61,535 nt of DNA from Flavobacterium sp. ASW18X (GTDB taxonomy: Bacteria > Bacteroidota > Bacteroidia > Flavobacteriales > Flavobacteriaceae): the NCBI RefSeq assembly GCF_005144745.1, contig NZ_SWKK01000023.1, positions 1 through 61,535 on the forward strand. Reading direction: 5' to 3'. Shown here piece after piece: positions 25,938 through 34,641 of this stretch. The position numbers were made by a program, and so were the translations under genes. Below the pieces are notes generated by a model. That model made no database searches and was not told where the DNA came from. It worked only from the letters and a program-made list of their open reading frames with translations. Each line of letters opens with the position of its first letter. Positions within the stretch are counted from its first letter, which is position 1.

Positions 25938-26699
25938 TTACCTAATCTCCTTCACAAATGAATCAATTTTAGTAGTGCCGTGAGTGGTTAAATGTTTTAT
26001 GAAGGCCGAGCCAATAATAGCCCCTTTAGCTCTAGAAGTGGCAGCTGTAAACGTTTCGTTATTGCTTATGCCAAAACCAACTACTTGAGGGTTTTTAAGC
26101 TTTAAACCATCAATTCGTTGAAAGTATTCTGTTTGTTCGTTTCCAAATCCGCTTTTAGCACCCGTGGTACTTGCAGAACTTACCATGTAAATAAATCCTT
26201 CAGAAGCTGCATCTATCTGGCGAATCCTAGCTTCGCTGGTTTGTGGCGTTATTAAGAACACATTAATTAAACCGTGAGCTTTAAAAATTGCTTCATATTC
26301 TTCCAAATATACATCCAAAGGTAAATCTGGGAGTATGAGTCCATCAATCCCCAGCTCCTCACATTTTTTACAGAACGCCTCTACACCATATTGCAAAACT
26401 GGGTTAAAATACCCCATAATAATCAGAGGAATGGATACCTTTTTTCTGATATCCTTTAATTGCTCAAAAAGTTTGCTCGTAGTCATACCATTTTTAAGAG
26501 CAGCGGTAGAGCTTTCTTGTATGGTAGGGCCATCTGCTAAGGGGTCGCTAAACGGTAATCCAATTTCTATCATGTCTACCCCGGCTTTTTCCAGTTCTTC
26601 AATAACCGTTACGGTATCCTCTAATTTTGGATAGCCAGCAGTGAAATATATAGAAAGTAACTTTTGTTCTTCTTGTAATTTTTGGTTTATTCTATTCAT
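25938..26699 (-). CDS. trpA: Tryptophan synthase alpha chain
   Basis: TrpA cleaves indole-3-glycerol phosphate to indole and glyceraldehyde 3-phosphate, passing indole to TrpB. The 253-residue TIM barrel has EIGLPFSDPLADGP with the catalytic Glu45 and Asp56, and the phosphate-binding GFGISN segment. It is the last biosynthetic gene of the trp operon, 75 bases after trpB. Confidence 0.97.
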   Translation of the reverse strand: MNRINQKLQEEQKLLSIYFTAGYPKLEDTVTVIEELEKAGVDMIEIGLPFSDPLADGPTIQESSTAALKNGMTTSKLFEQLKDIRKKVSIPLIIMGYFNPVLQYGVEAFCKKCEELGIDGLILPDLPLDVYLEEYEAIFKAHGLINVFLITPQTSEARIRQIDAASEGFIYMVSSASTTGAKSGFGNEQTEYFQRIDGLKLKNPQVVGFGISNNETFTAATSRAKGAIIGSAFIKHLTTHGTTKIDSFVKEIR

Positions 26700-26774
26700 C
26701 TAAAATAGTTTTAGGTATGAAGGTTTGCCTTTTAATTCCTAAGTTTTTGTTCCCCAAATCTTAAGTGGGTATAA

Positions 26775-27956
26775 CTACAGTTTAAAATAATCTATATACG
26801 TCTGTAAATCTTTATCCCCACGTCCAGATAGGCTAATGACCACAACATCATCGGGTTTAAACGTTTTATACTTGAATAAAGCCAATGCATGAGAGGTTTC
26901 TATGGCGGGAATGATACCCTCTAATTGGGTTAATTCTAAGCCCGCTTCCATGGCTTCATCATCTGTAGCCGAGTAAAATTCGCCCCGTCCAGATTTGTAC
27001 AAATGCGAATGTAAAGGCCCAACCCCGGGATAATCTAGACCTGCAGAGATAGAATAAGGTTCTGTAATTTGCCCGTCTTCCGTTTGCATTAATAGTGTTT
27101 TACAACCGTGAATGATGCCTTCTTTACCCAATTTGGAAGTAGCGGCACTTTCACCAGAATTTACACCTTTACCAGCCGCTTCTACTGCAATAATGCCTAC
27201 TTCTTCTTCATCTAAAAAGTGATAGTACGTACCAGCAGCATTACTACCGCCACCAATACAGGCTACTACATAGTCTGGAAGTTCGCGTCCTTCTTTTTCT
27301 TTTAATTGCCATTTTATTTCTTCGGATATTACCGATTGAAATCTGGTAACCATATCCGGGTAAGGGTGTGGCCCAATGGCAGAACCAATTATATAGTGGG
27401 TGTCTACTGGGTTGTTAATCCAATCTCTAATAGCTTCATTGGTAGCATCCTTTAAGGTTCTACTACCAGACAATGCAGGTTTTACCGTAGCGCCAAGCAT
27501 TTTCATACGGGCTACGTTGGGTGCTTGTCTTGCAATGTCTATCTCTCCCATATACACCACACAATCAATCCCCATTAGGGCACAAACCGTTGCCGTAGCT
27601 ACCCCATGTTGGCCAGCGCCAGTTTCTGCAATGATGCGTTTTTTACCCAGTTTTTTGGCCATTAAAATCTGACCTATGGTATTGTTAACCTTGTGTGCTC
27701 CAGTATGGTTTAAATCTTCTCGTTTTAGATAAACCTTACAATTGTATTTTTTTGATAAACGATTGGCGAAATACAATGGACTAGGACGGCCCACGTAGTC
27801 TTTCAAAAGCTGATGAAATTCTTTTTGAAAATCATCTTCGTACATCAACTTTAAATAATTTTGGCGTAGCTCTTCTACGTTAGGGTAGAGCATTTCTGGA
27901 ATAAATGCGCCGCCAAAATCCCCATAATATCCGCGGTCATCTACGTGATACTTCAT
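26775..27956 (-). CDS. trpB: Tryptophan synthase beta chain
   Basis: TrpB condenses indole with serine using pyridoxal phosphate. The 393-residue protein has LNHTGAHKVNNTIGQ with the PLP lysine (about Lys89), a GGGSNA phosphate-binding loop and the C-terminal SGRGDKDL. Start at 27956 (MKYHVDDRG), with an alternative ATG two codons earlier at 27962. Either start lies inside the 3' end of trpF, so the genes are translationally coupled. Confidence 0.97.
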   Translation of the reverse strand: MKYHVDDRGYYGDFGGAFIPEMLYPNVEELRQNYLKLMYEDDFQKEFHQLLKDYVGRPSPLYFANRLSKKYNCKVYLKREDLNHTGAHKVNNTIGQILMAKKLGKKRIIAETGAGQHGVATATVCALMGIDCVVYMGEIDIARQAPNVARMKMLGATVKPALSGSRTLKDATNEAIRDWINNPVDTHYIIGSAIGPHPYPDMVTRFQSVISEEIKWQLKEKEGRELPDYVVACIGGGSNAAGTYYHFLDEEEVGIIAVEAAGKGVNSGESAATSKLGKEGIIHGCKTLLMQTEDGQITEPYSISAGLDYPGVGPLHSHLYKSGRGEFYSATDDEAMEAGLELTQLEGIIPAIETSHALALFKYKTFKPDDVVVISLSGRGDKDLQTYIDYFKL

Positions 27957-28566
27957 CGTCAATTCTTTTTTTAAATGCTATTAGTTTTTCAATGTCTTTT
28001 TTTCCAGGTTTGGTTTCAAACCTACTGTTCACATCTATGGCGTAACAGTATTTGGCCTCTGGCCGATATAAAAAAGTTAATACTTCATCTATATTTTCTA
28101 ATCCTATACCGCCGCTTAAAAAATAGGGTTTGGTAGACGGATAGTTATCCAAGACTTCCCAATCAAACGTGTAACCGTTGCCTCCGGGATTTTTCCCTTT
28201 GGTATCAAAAAGGTAATAGTCGCACACGCCCTCGTACGGTTTCAATACAGAAAAATCAAAGCTATCTGCAATACCAAATACCTTAATTACTTTAATATTG
28301 AGGTTTCTTATGCGCTCACATAATTCTGGTGGTTCTTGCCCGTGCAATTGCACCATTTGCAACCCATGTAGGCTTACTTTTTTTAAAATTTCTTCTATGG
28401 ATGCATTTACAAAAACACCTACTTTGCACACCTTTCTCGTGATTGTGGGGATAACCCCAACAAGATTACGAGGCGATTTATCATAGAATATAAATCCCAT
28501 GTAGTCTGGCGCTATAGCCGCTACTTCTTTGGGGTTATATTTCATTCCACAAACCTTTAGTTTCAT
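27937..28566 (-). CDS. trpF: Phosphoribosylanthranilate isomerase
   Basis: TrpF performs the Amadori rearrangement of phosphoribosylanthranilate to CdRP. The 209-residue TIM barrel begins KLKVCGMKYNP with the catalytic Cys near residue 5, has QLHGQEPPELC in the middle, the catalytic Asp in DTKGKNPGGNGYTF, and the C-terminal DVNSRFETKPGKKD phosphate-binding region. It starts 3 bases after trpC ends. Confidence 0.96.
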   Translation of the reverse strand: MKLKVCGMKYNPKEVAAIAPDYMGFIFYDKSPRNLVGVIPTITRKVCKVGVFVNASIEEILKKVSLHGLQMVQLHGQEPPELCERIRNLNIKVIKVFGIADSFDFSVLKPYEGVCDYYLFDTKGKNPGGNGYTFDWEVLDNYPSTKPYFLSGGIGLENIDEVLTFLYRPEAKYCYAIDVNSRFETKPGKKDIEKLIAFKKRIDDEVSRR

Positions 28567-28569
28567 GGC

Positions 28570-29358
28570 CTAAACGTTTTGTAAAGCATTAATAAAATCT
28601 AGGGCGCTTTGCCCTGGATTTTCGGTTTTCATAAAGTTTTCACCTATTAAAAAACCTTGGTAACCGTATTGTTTTAGCTCATTTATGGCAGCTACGGAAC
28701 TAATACCGCTTTCAGAGACTTTTACAAAATCGTTTGGTATTTGTGTAGCAAGTATTTTACTGGTTTCTAAGCTAACCTCAAAGGTTTTTAAATTACGGTT
28801 GTTGACGCCCAACATATCTAAACTAGGCATGATGGATTTTTGTAATTCTGCCTCATTATGTACTTCTAGCAATACGTCCATTCCTAAACTTTTTGCCAGT
28901 TCTGATAGTGATTTAATTTCTTTTTGCGAAAGCACTGCAGCTATTAAAAGGATAACATCTGCGCCGTGTGCTTTGGCTTCTAAAACTTGGTATTCGTCTA
29001 TCATAAATTCCTTGCGAAGCAGGGGCATGGTAACACATGCTCTAGCCAATAACAAATCTTCAATAGAACCTCCAAAGTATTTAATATCCGTAAGTACACT
29101 CATACCACACACGCCAGCATTTTCATAACCTTTGGCAACCATTGCTACATTGGTATTTTGGTTTATGGCCTGCTTGCTGGGCGAGCGCCTTTTATGTTCT
29201 GCAATAATACCAGATTGGCTATTTCTTAACGCCGTAGACAAGGATGTACCTGTTCTATTAAAAAGAACGGATTTTTCCAATTGGGTAGTAGGAATCAACC
29301 CTTTTTTTAAATCGACTTCTTTTCTCTTGTCAGCAACTATTTTATCTAGGATGTTCAT
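28570..29358 (-). CDS. trpC: Indole-3-glycerol phosphate synthase
   Basis: TrpC cyclises CdRP to indole-3-glycerol phosphate. The 262-residue barrel starts MNILDKIVADKRKEVD and contains IIAEHKRRSPSKQAINQN with the catalytic Lys, LRKEFMIDEYQVLEA, GVNNRNLKTF and the SESGI phosphate-binding segment. I start at the ATG at 29358; an upstream in-frame start at 29427 adds residues without family match. It is not fused to trpF, unlike in E. coli. Confidence 0.96.
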   Translation of the reverse strand: MNILDKIVADKRKEVDLKKGLIPTTQLEKSVLFNRTGTSLSTALRNSQSGIIAEHKRRSPSKQAINQNTNVAMVAKGYENAGVCGMSVLTDIKYFGGSIEDLLLARACVTMPLLRKEFMIDEYQVLEAKAHGADVILLIAAVLSQKEIKSLSELAKSLGMDVLLEVHNEAELQKSIMPSLDMLGVNNRNLKTFEVSLETSKILATQIPNDFVKVSESGISSVAAINELKQYGYQGFLIGENFMKTENPGQSALDFINALQNV

Positions 29359-29453
29359 GTTTTCTTTATTTATTTCTTCTTTTTCTATTGACGAAAAAGA
29401 ATTTGAGAATCTAGCTTTATTAAACAATTATTTAAAGCATCAACCAGTAATCA

Positions 29454-30446
29454 CTAATTACTCAATGCCCTTAACTTGTTTAAAGCCAAAAGTCCCTTGC
29501 CGTTTAAAAGCGATTCCTTTGCTTTTTCAAAACCTTCTCTGGGCGAACAATTTTCTACCGTTGCAATGGCCACCCCTGCGTTGGCGCAGACTACATTATT
29601 TTGTGCTTCTGTACCTTTGCCATTTAGTATATTCAGGAATATTTGAGCAGAATCCGCAACATCATCACCACCAACAATTTCAGAAGCTTTTACCGCTTGT
29701 ATACCAAAATCTACGGGTTCTAGCATGCTTTCTGTACCATTAGAAATGGTCTTGGTAGCACCTGTTAAACTAATCTCATCATAACCGTCTAACGCATGTA
29801 ATACCGTAAAATTTTTATCTGTGTTTTGATACAGATAGCCGTACATACGCGCTAGCTCTAGGTTAAAAACCCCTACCATTTGGTTTTTAGGAAAGGCAGG
29901 ATTTACCATGGGGCCTAGCATGTTAAAAAATGTTTTAACGGCCAATTCTTTACGGATTGGACCAACATTTTTCATGGCTGGGTGAAACAAAGGAGCGTGG
30001 AGCACGCAAATACCCGCTTCCTCCATGGATTTTTTAAGAAAATCGGCTTCATTACTAAATTTAATGCCTAAAAACTCCATGACATTACTACTTCCACATT
30101 TGGAAGAAACCCCATAATTACCGTGTTTGGTTACATGAATACCCGCACCAGCGGTAACAAATGAGGCTAGAGTAGAGATATTAAAAGTGTCTTTGCCGTC
30201 TCCGCCCGTGCCACAAAGGTCTATAGGATTGTAAGCGCTTAAATCCACAGCAACGCACAATTCTAACAAGGCGTCTCTAAAGCCTTCTAATTCCTCAATG
30301 GTGATGCTACGCATCATGTAAACAGTTAGGAAAGCCGCTATTTGACTGGTGTTATAATCGCCCTTGGCAATATTGACCAGGATTTGTTTGGCATCGTCCT
30401 TAGACAGGATTTCGTGATTAATTAATCTATTTAGTGTCTCTTTCAT
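29454..30446 (-). CDS. trpD: Anthranilate phosphoribosyltransferase
   Basis: TrpD transfers the phosphoribosyl group of PRPP to anthranilate. The 330-residue protein has the PRPP-binding glycine-rich CGTGGDGKDTFNIST (about 78-92), the KHGNYGVSSKCGSSNVME segment and HPAMKNVGPIRKEL. It is separate from trpG. A 119-base gap to trpG, unusually long for this operon, contains a small hairpin TTCCGC/GCGGAA at 30471-30486. Confidence 0.96.
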   Translation of the reverse strand: MKETLNRLINHEILSKDDAKQILVNIAKGDYNTSQIAAFLTVYMMRSITIEELEGFRDALLELCVAVDLSAYNPIDLCGTGGDGKDTFNISTLASFVTAGAGIHVTKHGNYGVSSKCGSSNVMEFLGIKFSNEADFLKKSMEEAGICVLHAPLFHPAMKNVGPIRKELAVKTFFNMLGPMVNPAFPKNQMVGVFNLELARMYGYLYQNTDKNFTVLHALDGYDEISLTGATKTISNGTESMLEPVDFGIQAVKASEIVGGDDVADSAQIFLNILNGKGTEAQNNVVCANAGVAIATVENCSPREGFEKAKESLLNGKGLLALNKLRALSN

Positions 30447-30565
30447 TCACTTTACTTTTTTTCCGCTAGGGCGGAACTTGCTTTTAGCTATTTCTTCAAT
30501 TGTATGTCAAAACTTGGCGTTACATAGCTCCTTTAAATTGACCTTATTTATATCTTTTTGCCTTG

Positions 30566-31132
30566 CTATGAACCTGCTAACCAGTTCTGCAACATTTGTT
30601 TGCCTTCTGGAGTTAAAACGGATTCTGGGTGAAACTGAACCCCTCTAACATCATGGGTTTTATGTTTTAGGGACATAATTTGTCCATTTTCATCAAAAGA
30701 GGTGGCTTCCAAACATTCTGGTAATTCTTTGTTCACTACCCAAGAATGGTATCTGCCAACTTGTATTTTTTTGGGCAATCCTTTAAAAATATAGTCTTCT
30801 CCCGTAATTTCTATTTCTGTAGCAATACCATGGTAAACTTGGTCTAGATTCACTAAGCTTCCACCATAAACTTCTCCAATGGCTTGTTGCCCCAAACAGA
30901 CCCCAAATATTTTTTTGGTGGCCCCGTACGTTTCAATAATAGGTTTTAACAAACCAGCCTCGTCTGGGATACCAGGGCCTGGAGAAAGCACAATTAATTC
31001 GTAATCAGCAACCTCTTCCAGGGTTAATTGGTCATTTCGTTTTACAATTACCTCGCAATCCAATTCTTCTAGATAGTGCACTAGGTTATAGGTGAAACTA
31101 TCGTAATTGTCAATCATTAATACTTTCTTCAT
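30566..31132 (-). CDS. trpG: Anthranilate synthase component II (glutamine amidotransferase)
   Basis: TrpG hydrolyses glutamine and passes ammonia to TrpE. The 188-residue class I amidotransferase has SPGPGIPDEAG (about 50-60), the nucleophile Cys79 in FGVCLGQQAIGE, and the catalytic His-x-Glu in GVQFHPESVLT near the C terminus. The ATG at 31132 follows the trpE stop with one base between them (TAAGATG), so I prefer it to the ATG at 31150 within trpE. Confidence 0.96.
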   Translation of the reverse strand: MKKVLMIDNYDSFTYNLVHYLEELDCEVIVKRNDQLTLEEVADYELIVLSPGPGIPDEAGLLKPIIETYGATKKIFGVCLGQQAIGEVYGGSLVNLDQVYHGIATEIEITGEDYIFKGLPKKIQVGRYHSWVVNKELPECLEATSFDENGQIMSLKHKTHDVRGVQFHPESVLTPEGKQMLQNWLAGS

Positions 31133-31133
31133 C

Positions 31134-32534
31134 TTAGATAGTTTCTGCAATTTCTAAGGCTTTGTTTAAAGCGCCAAGTTTGTTGTATGTTTCTTGTAAT
31201 TCGTCTTCTGGGTTAGATGCAGCAACCAAACCGGCACCAGCTTGGTAATACAATTCGTGATTCTTGCTTAGGAACGTTCTAATCATAATAGCATGATTAA
31301 AGTTGCCGCTAAAATCCATGAATCCAATTGCACCACCATAATAGCCTCTACTGGTTTTCTCATATTTTTCTATGAGCTGCATGGCCATATGCTTGGGCGC
31401 GCCACTTAGAGTACCTGCTGGGAAAGTGTCTGCAACTATTTTTAAAGTTGGTATATCTTCCTTTTTCATCCCAGTAACCTTGGAAACCAAATGGATAACG
31501 TGAGAAAAGTATTGTACCTCTCTATAGGTGTCTACATTTACCGTATTGCCGTTTCTACTTAAATCGTTACGGGCCAAATCTACCAGCATTACATGTTCGC
31601 TGTTTTCCTTATCGTCTGCTGCCAGCTTTTTGGCTAGTTCTGCGTCTCTTTCATCGTTGCCTGTACGCTTGTACGTACCGGCTATGGGGTGAATTTCTGC
31701 TTTACCATCTTTAACGATAAGCTGTGCTTCTGGGCTACTTCCAAAGATTTTAAAATCGCCATAATCAAAAAAGAAAAGGTACGGGGATGGATTTATGGAG
31801 CGTAGCGCACGGTATACGTTAAACTCATCTCCCTTAAATTTTTGGGTGAATCGTCTAGATAGAACCAATTGAAAAACATCTCCTCTCTGGCAATGTTTTT
31901 TGGCTATCTCTACATGCTTTTTGTACTCAACATCTTCTAGATTAGAGATAGGAGCGCCAACTCGATTAAAATTGTACGAAGCAAAAGTTCTGATGTTGAA
32001 CAAACGCTCTAGCTCTTCTAAGTTGTTTTCAGATTCGTAACAATGGGCAAATAAATAGGCTTCGTTTTTAAAGTGGTTAATGGCAATGATATTCTGGTAT
32101 ACCGCATAGTAGATATCTGGAATATTTACAGAATCATCTTTTTTTCTAAGTGCTAAATCTTCAAAATATCTTACAGCATCATATGCCATAAATCCAAACA
32201 GCCCGTTGGTTATAAATTTGAAATCATGTTCTGGCGCCTTAAAACTTTTTGCGAAAGCATCTACTTCTGCCACAACATCTGTTTCTGGGGTAATATTGGT
32301 TACGGAAATTGTGCCATCTGGATATTGTTTTTCTAAAACTTCATTTTCTACCTTAATATGTGCAATAGGGTTGCAGCAGATGTAAGAAAAGCTATTATCG
32401 TTGGCGTGGTAGTCACTACTTTCTAATAATATGCTATTAGGAAACTTATCTCTAATTTTTAAATACACACTTACCGGCGTAATGGTGTCTGCCAGTATTT
32501 GCTTGTAGTGTGTTTTAAGTTCAAATTGTTTCAT
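31134..32534 (-). CDS. trpE: Anthranilate synthase component I
   Basis: TrpE makes anthranilate from chorismate and ammonia. The 466-residue protein has the N-terminal regulatory domain with LLESSDYHANDNSFSYI (tryptophan feedback site region around the LLES motif) and the chorismate-binding domain with GDVFQLVLSRRF, IAGTYKRTGNDERDAE, DLARNDLSRNG, TFPAGTLSGAPK and AGAGLVAASNPEDELQET. It is the first structural gene of the operon and is preceded by an attenuator-like leader. Confidence 0.97.
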   Translation of the reverse strand: MKQFELKTHYKQILADTITPVSVYLKIRDKFPNSILLESSDYHANDNSFSYICCNPIAHIKVENEVLEKQYPDGTISVTNITPETDVVAEVDAFAKSFKAPEHDFKFITNGLFGFMAYDAVRYFEDLALRKKDDSVNIPDIYYAVYQNIIAINHFKNEAYLFAHCYESENNLEELERLFNIRTFASYNFNRVGAPISNLEDVEYKKHVEIAKKHCQRGDVFQLVLSRRFTQKFKGDEFNVYRALRSINPSPYLFFFDYGDFKIFGSSPEAQLIVKDGKAEIHPIAGTYKRTGNDERDAELAKKLAADDKENSEHVMLVDLARNDLSRNGNTVNVDTYREVQYFSHVIHLVSKVTGMKKEDIPTLKIVADTFPAGTLSGAPKHMAMQLIEKYEKTSRGYYGGAIGFMDFSGNFNHAIMIRTFLSKNHELYYQAGAGLVAASNPEDELQETYNKLGALNKALEIAETI

Positions 32535-32587
32535 TTTTAGGGTTCTTTGCGGTATGCTGTTAAAATTTTAGTTGTGATGTAAAATGG

Positions 32588-32618
32588 AAAAAGGCCTGTC
32601 GTGATGACAAGCCTTTTT
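32588..32618 (-). terminator. trp attenuator terminator hairpin
   Basis: On the minus-strand RNA, 32618-32606 pairs with 32600-32588 to give a 13-bp stem with a single G-U wobble and a 5-base loop. The descending arm ends in five U residues. It lies between the leader ORF and trpE (54 bases before the trpE ATG), in the position of an attenuator. Confidence 0.88.
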
Positions 32619-32644
32619 CTAATATTGTTATAGGTAGGACTAGC

Positions 32645-32701
32645 TCACGACGTTATTCGTAAGTTACTCCACCACCAATTATTTTTTATAAACATTTTCA
32701 T
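32645..32701 (-). CDS. trpL: trp operon leader peptide with three consecutive Trp codons
   Basis: An 18-codon ORF, MKMFIKNNWWWSNLRITS, runs from the ATG at 32701 (a second in-frame ATG is at 32695) to the TGA at 32647-32645. Codons 9-11 are TGG TGG TGG (32677-32669). It lies directly upstream of the intrinsic terminator in front of trpE. The bases of its last two codons and stop, 32651-32645 (GTCGTGA on the minus strand), are the exact reverse complement of 32604-32598 in the terminator loop and descending arm, so a ribosome waiting at the Trp codons would leave this segment free to block the terminator. Function as an attenuation peptide is inferred. Confidence 0.85.
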   Translation of the reverse strand: MKMFIKNNWWWSNLRITS

Positions 32702-32706
32702 TGCCG

Positions 32707-32737
32707 TAAATATAGGAATGAAAATTTAATTGACCAA
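32707..32737 (-). promoter_or_regulatory. Promoter of the trp operon
   Basis: On the minus strand TTG (32737-32735), a 20-base spacer, and TATATTTA (32714-32707), one base off the TAnnTTTG consensus. It is immediately upstream of the leader ORF. The implied start site falls at about the leader ATG, so the leader would be nearly leaderless, or the second ATG is used. Confidence 0.5.
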
Positions 32738-32754
32738 CATTTTAATTGATCTCC

Positions 32755-33237
32755 TTAAATGCCGTAACTATTATCGGCATCTTGTGCGTCTTGCAAAAGT
32801 TGTTTGTCCTTTTCTAAGTAGCTTATAAGATAATCATTGCTATGCCAATTGTTATCTCTATGCAAACTGACTTCTATTTCCCTAATGTCCTGTATCTCTT
32901 CAAAATTTACATTGATAACGGGGTCTTGCAAATACCAATGGTATACAATATTACCATGATTATCAAAAACAGCTGCTAGTTTAGTAAATATTGTAAATCT
33001 AGATATGTTTGCTGTCAGATATTCTTCTATGTGATGCTGAACATCCATTTCGTTTTTAAACGATTGAATTTGAAATGGATTGAACTCAGAAGTGATTATT
33101 AATTTTAGATGCCATGGATATTTGGAGCGGTCAATCGTCTCAAAATTGTTATCGTACACATTAAAAAACACAGGTGTTTGTTGTTGTGTTAAAGACTCAT
33201 TAGCTAAGTGGTAGTTGTAATCTGTATTTTGTAGCAT
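32755..33237 (-). CDS. Hypothetical protein, unknown function
   Basis: The 160-residue protein lacks a signal peptide or membrane segment. It is rich in Asn, His and aromatic residues, with segments such as NVYDNNFETIDRSKYPWHLKLIIT and NIVYHWYLQDPVINVNFEEI. I recognise no family. It ends just upstream of the trp promoter on the same strand, and a perfect 12-base palindrome TGTTAGCTAACA lies about 50 bases before its ATG. Confidence 0.65.
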   Translation of the reverse strand: MLQNTDYNYHLANESLTQQQTPVFFNVYDNNFETIDRSKYPWHLKLIITSEFNPFQIQSFKNEMDVQHHIEEYLTANISRFTIFTKLAAVFDNHGNIVYHWYLQDPVINVNFEEIQDIREIEVSLHRDNNWHSNDYLISYLEKDKQLLQDAQDADNSYGI

Positions 33238-33285
33238 AGTTATTGGTTTTATCTGCTACAAATATTTAAATACCCTATGATTTTT

Positions 33286-33297
33286 TGTTAGCTAACA
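33286..33297. repeat. 12-base perfect palindrome upstream of the hypothetical gene
   Basis: TGTTAGCTAACA reads the same on both strands. It lies in the gap between the yceI terminator and the hypothetical gene, about where the -33 region of that gene would be. It is a candidate operator only. Confidence 0.35.
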
Positions 33298-33355
33298 GGA
33301 TAAGGCAATTATAACTGTAGATGAGTGGTGCAAAAGTGTAGGTGAGGTGGATAGG

Positions 33356-33388
33356 AAAAAAGCCCACTCAAAAAGAGTGGGCTTTTTT
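33356..33388. terminator. Intrinsic terminator after yceI
   Basis: A perfect 14-bp stem (33356-33369 with 33375-33388) and an AAAAA loop, flanked by A and T runs on the two sides so that it can act in either direction. It lies 23 bases after the yceI stop. Confidence 0.92.
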
Positions 33389-33411
33389 AATTCATGGATA
33401 ATTAGTTCTTA

Positions 33412-33981
33412 TTAGAATACCAAATCAACAACCAAATCAAATTCGTCATAAATTGTTTTGTCTCCTAAGTTGTCAAAAAAGCTACCAGAACCATATCTGA
33501 TGTCGTACTTTGTTCTATCTACCTTTAACGTAGCAGTGGCTTTGCTGCCGTAAACCGAAACATCAAAAGTTACAGGTTCTGTGGTACCTTTAATGGTTAA
33601 ATCTCCTGTAACTTCATAGGAATTTTTACCCGTAGCTTTTACGCTACTAAAAACCAATTTAGAAGTGGTGTGTTCTTCTATTCCAAAGAAATCAGCTGAG
33701 CTTAAATGCCCGTCTAGTTTACCTTTCATGTCACCTTCTAAATCCGTGGTGTTTATGGTGGTCATATCAACAACAAATTCTCCACCAGTTAATTTATCAT
33801 CTGTAAAAGATAAAAATCCTTCTTTTAAAGAAATGGTTCCTTCATGCGATCCAGTTACCTTGTAACCTTTCCATGTTACTTTGCTTTTTTCTGTGTCTAC
33901 AGGTTTTTTACCATCGATTGGGTTTGCTAGGGCGGCGCCAAATACTAATGTTAGTGCTAAACTTAATAATGTAGTTTTCAT
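33412..33981 (-). CDS. YceI-family periplasmic protein
   Basis: The 189-residue protein has a Sec signal peptide (cleavage probably after ALA at about residue 19) and a YceI lipocalin-like beta-barrel, which binds polyisoprenoid or other lipid ligands. Family features include the VTWKGYKVTGSHEGTI start, the GEFVVDMTTI strand, FGIEEHTTSKLVF, GDLTIKGTTEPVTFDVSVYG and a final DEFDLVVDLVF. It follows the nitroreductase by 26 bases in a MarR-nitroreductase-YceI cluster. Ligand unknown. Confidence 0.92.
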   Translation of the reverse strand: MKTTLLSLALTLVFGAALANPIDGKKPVDTEKSKVTWKGYKVTGSHEGTISLKEGFLSFTDDKLTGGEFVVDMTTINTTDLEGDMKGKLDGHLSSADFFGIEEHTTSKLVFSSVKATGKNSYEVTGDLTIKGTTEPVTFDVSVYGSKATATLKVDRTKYDIRYGSGSFFDNLGDKTIYDEFDLVVDLVF

Positions 33982-34007
33982 GTGTTTACTATTAAAAATG
34001 TATTAAT

Positions 34008-34640
34008 TTATATAAATGTAAAAAGGTCCTCTTTTGATTTACGCACTTTTTCGTAGTGTTGGGTTTGGTCTTCTGTAGACCTATAGCCAATTGGTAAAAC
34101 TACCGTTGCATTTAAACCTTTAGAAGGGAGATCTAAGATTTCATTGTATGTGGCGTTGTCAAACCCTTCCATAGGGCAGCTGTCTACTTGTAATGCAGCA
34201 CATGCATCTAGCGCATTGCCTAAAGCGATGTATACCTGCTTTGCGGTCCAAATATTTTTCTGTTCAGCAGAGAGCTCATTTATTTTAGACTTCATAAAAT
34301 CAGCATAGCCAGTAAGCGCTTCAGTAGGTAGGTTTCTTATGGCACCTACATTTTCTAAATAAGCATCTATGTAAGCGTCATCTACGTTAGTCTTATTTGC
34401 AAAAATTAGTAGATGAGAAGCATCAACAATTTGGGATTGTCCCCAAGAAGCAGGTTGCAATTTTTGTCTAAGTTCTGCATCGGTCACCACAAATACTTCG
34501 TAAGGTTGTAAACCATAAGAGGATGCACTTAGTTGTATGGCTTCTAAAATTTGCTCTAAATCTTTTTGAGAAACTTTTTTTGTATCGTCAAACTTTTTAA
34601 CGGCGTAACGCCATTTTAAGGGGGTTAAAATATCACTCAT
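34008..34640 (-). CDS. NAD(P)H-dependent nitroreductase (NfsB-like)
   Basis: The 210-residue flavoprotein matches the FMN-dependent nitroreductase fold: N-terminal LKWRYAVKKFDDTKKVS (flavin-phosphate contact), QLSASSYGLQPYEVFVVTD, and C-terminal VVLPIGYRSTEDQ. Substrates are probably quinones or nitroaromatic compounds. It starts 1 base after marR ends, so it is likely under control of that regulator. Confidence 0.9.
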   Translation of the reverse strand: MSDILTPLKWRYAVKKFDDTKKVSQKDLEQILEAIQLSASSYGLQPYEVFVVTDAELRQKLQPASWGQSQIVDASHLLIFANKTNVDDAYIDAYLENVGAIRNLPTEALTGYADFMKSKINELSAEQKNIWTAKQVYIALGNALDACAALQVDSCPMEGFDNATYNEILDLPSKGLNATVVLPIGYRSTEDQTQHYEKVRKSKEDLFTFI

Positions 34641-34641
34641 T

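Noticed and set aside
29132-29743. 203-codon plus-strand ORF across trpC and trpD
   Set aside because: Antisense shadow of two clear trp genes; the protein is low-complexity and hydrophobic without motifs.
30471-30486. Hairpin TTCCGC/GCGGAA in the trpG-trpD gap as a terminator
   Set aside because: On the transcribed strand the stem is followed by A residues and not by U residues, so it cannot be a standard intrinsic terminator; kept only as a note under trpD.
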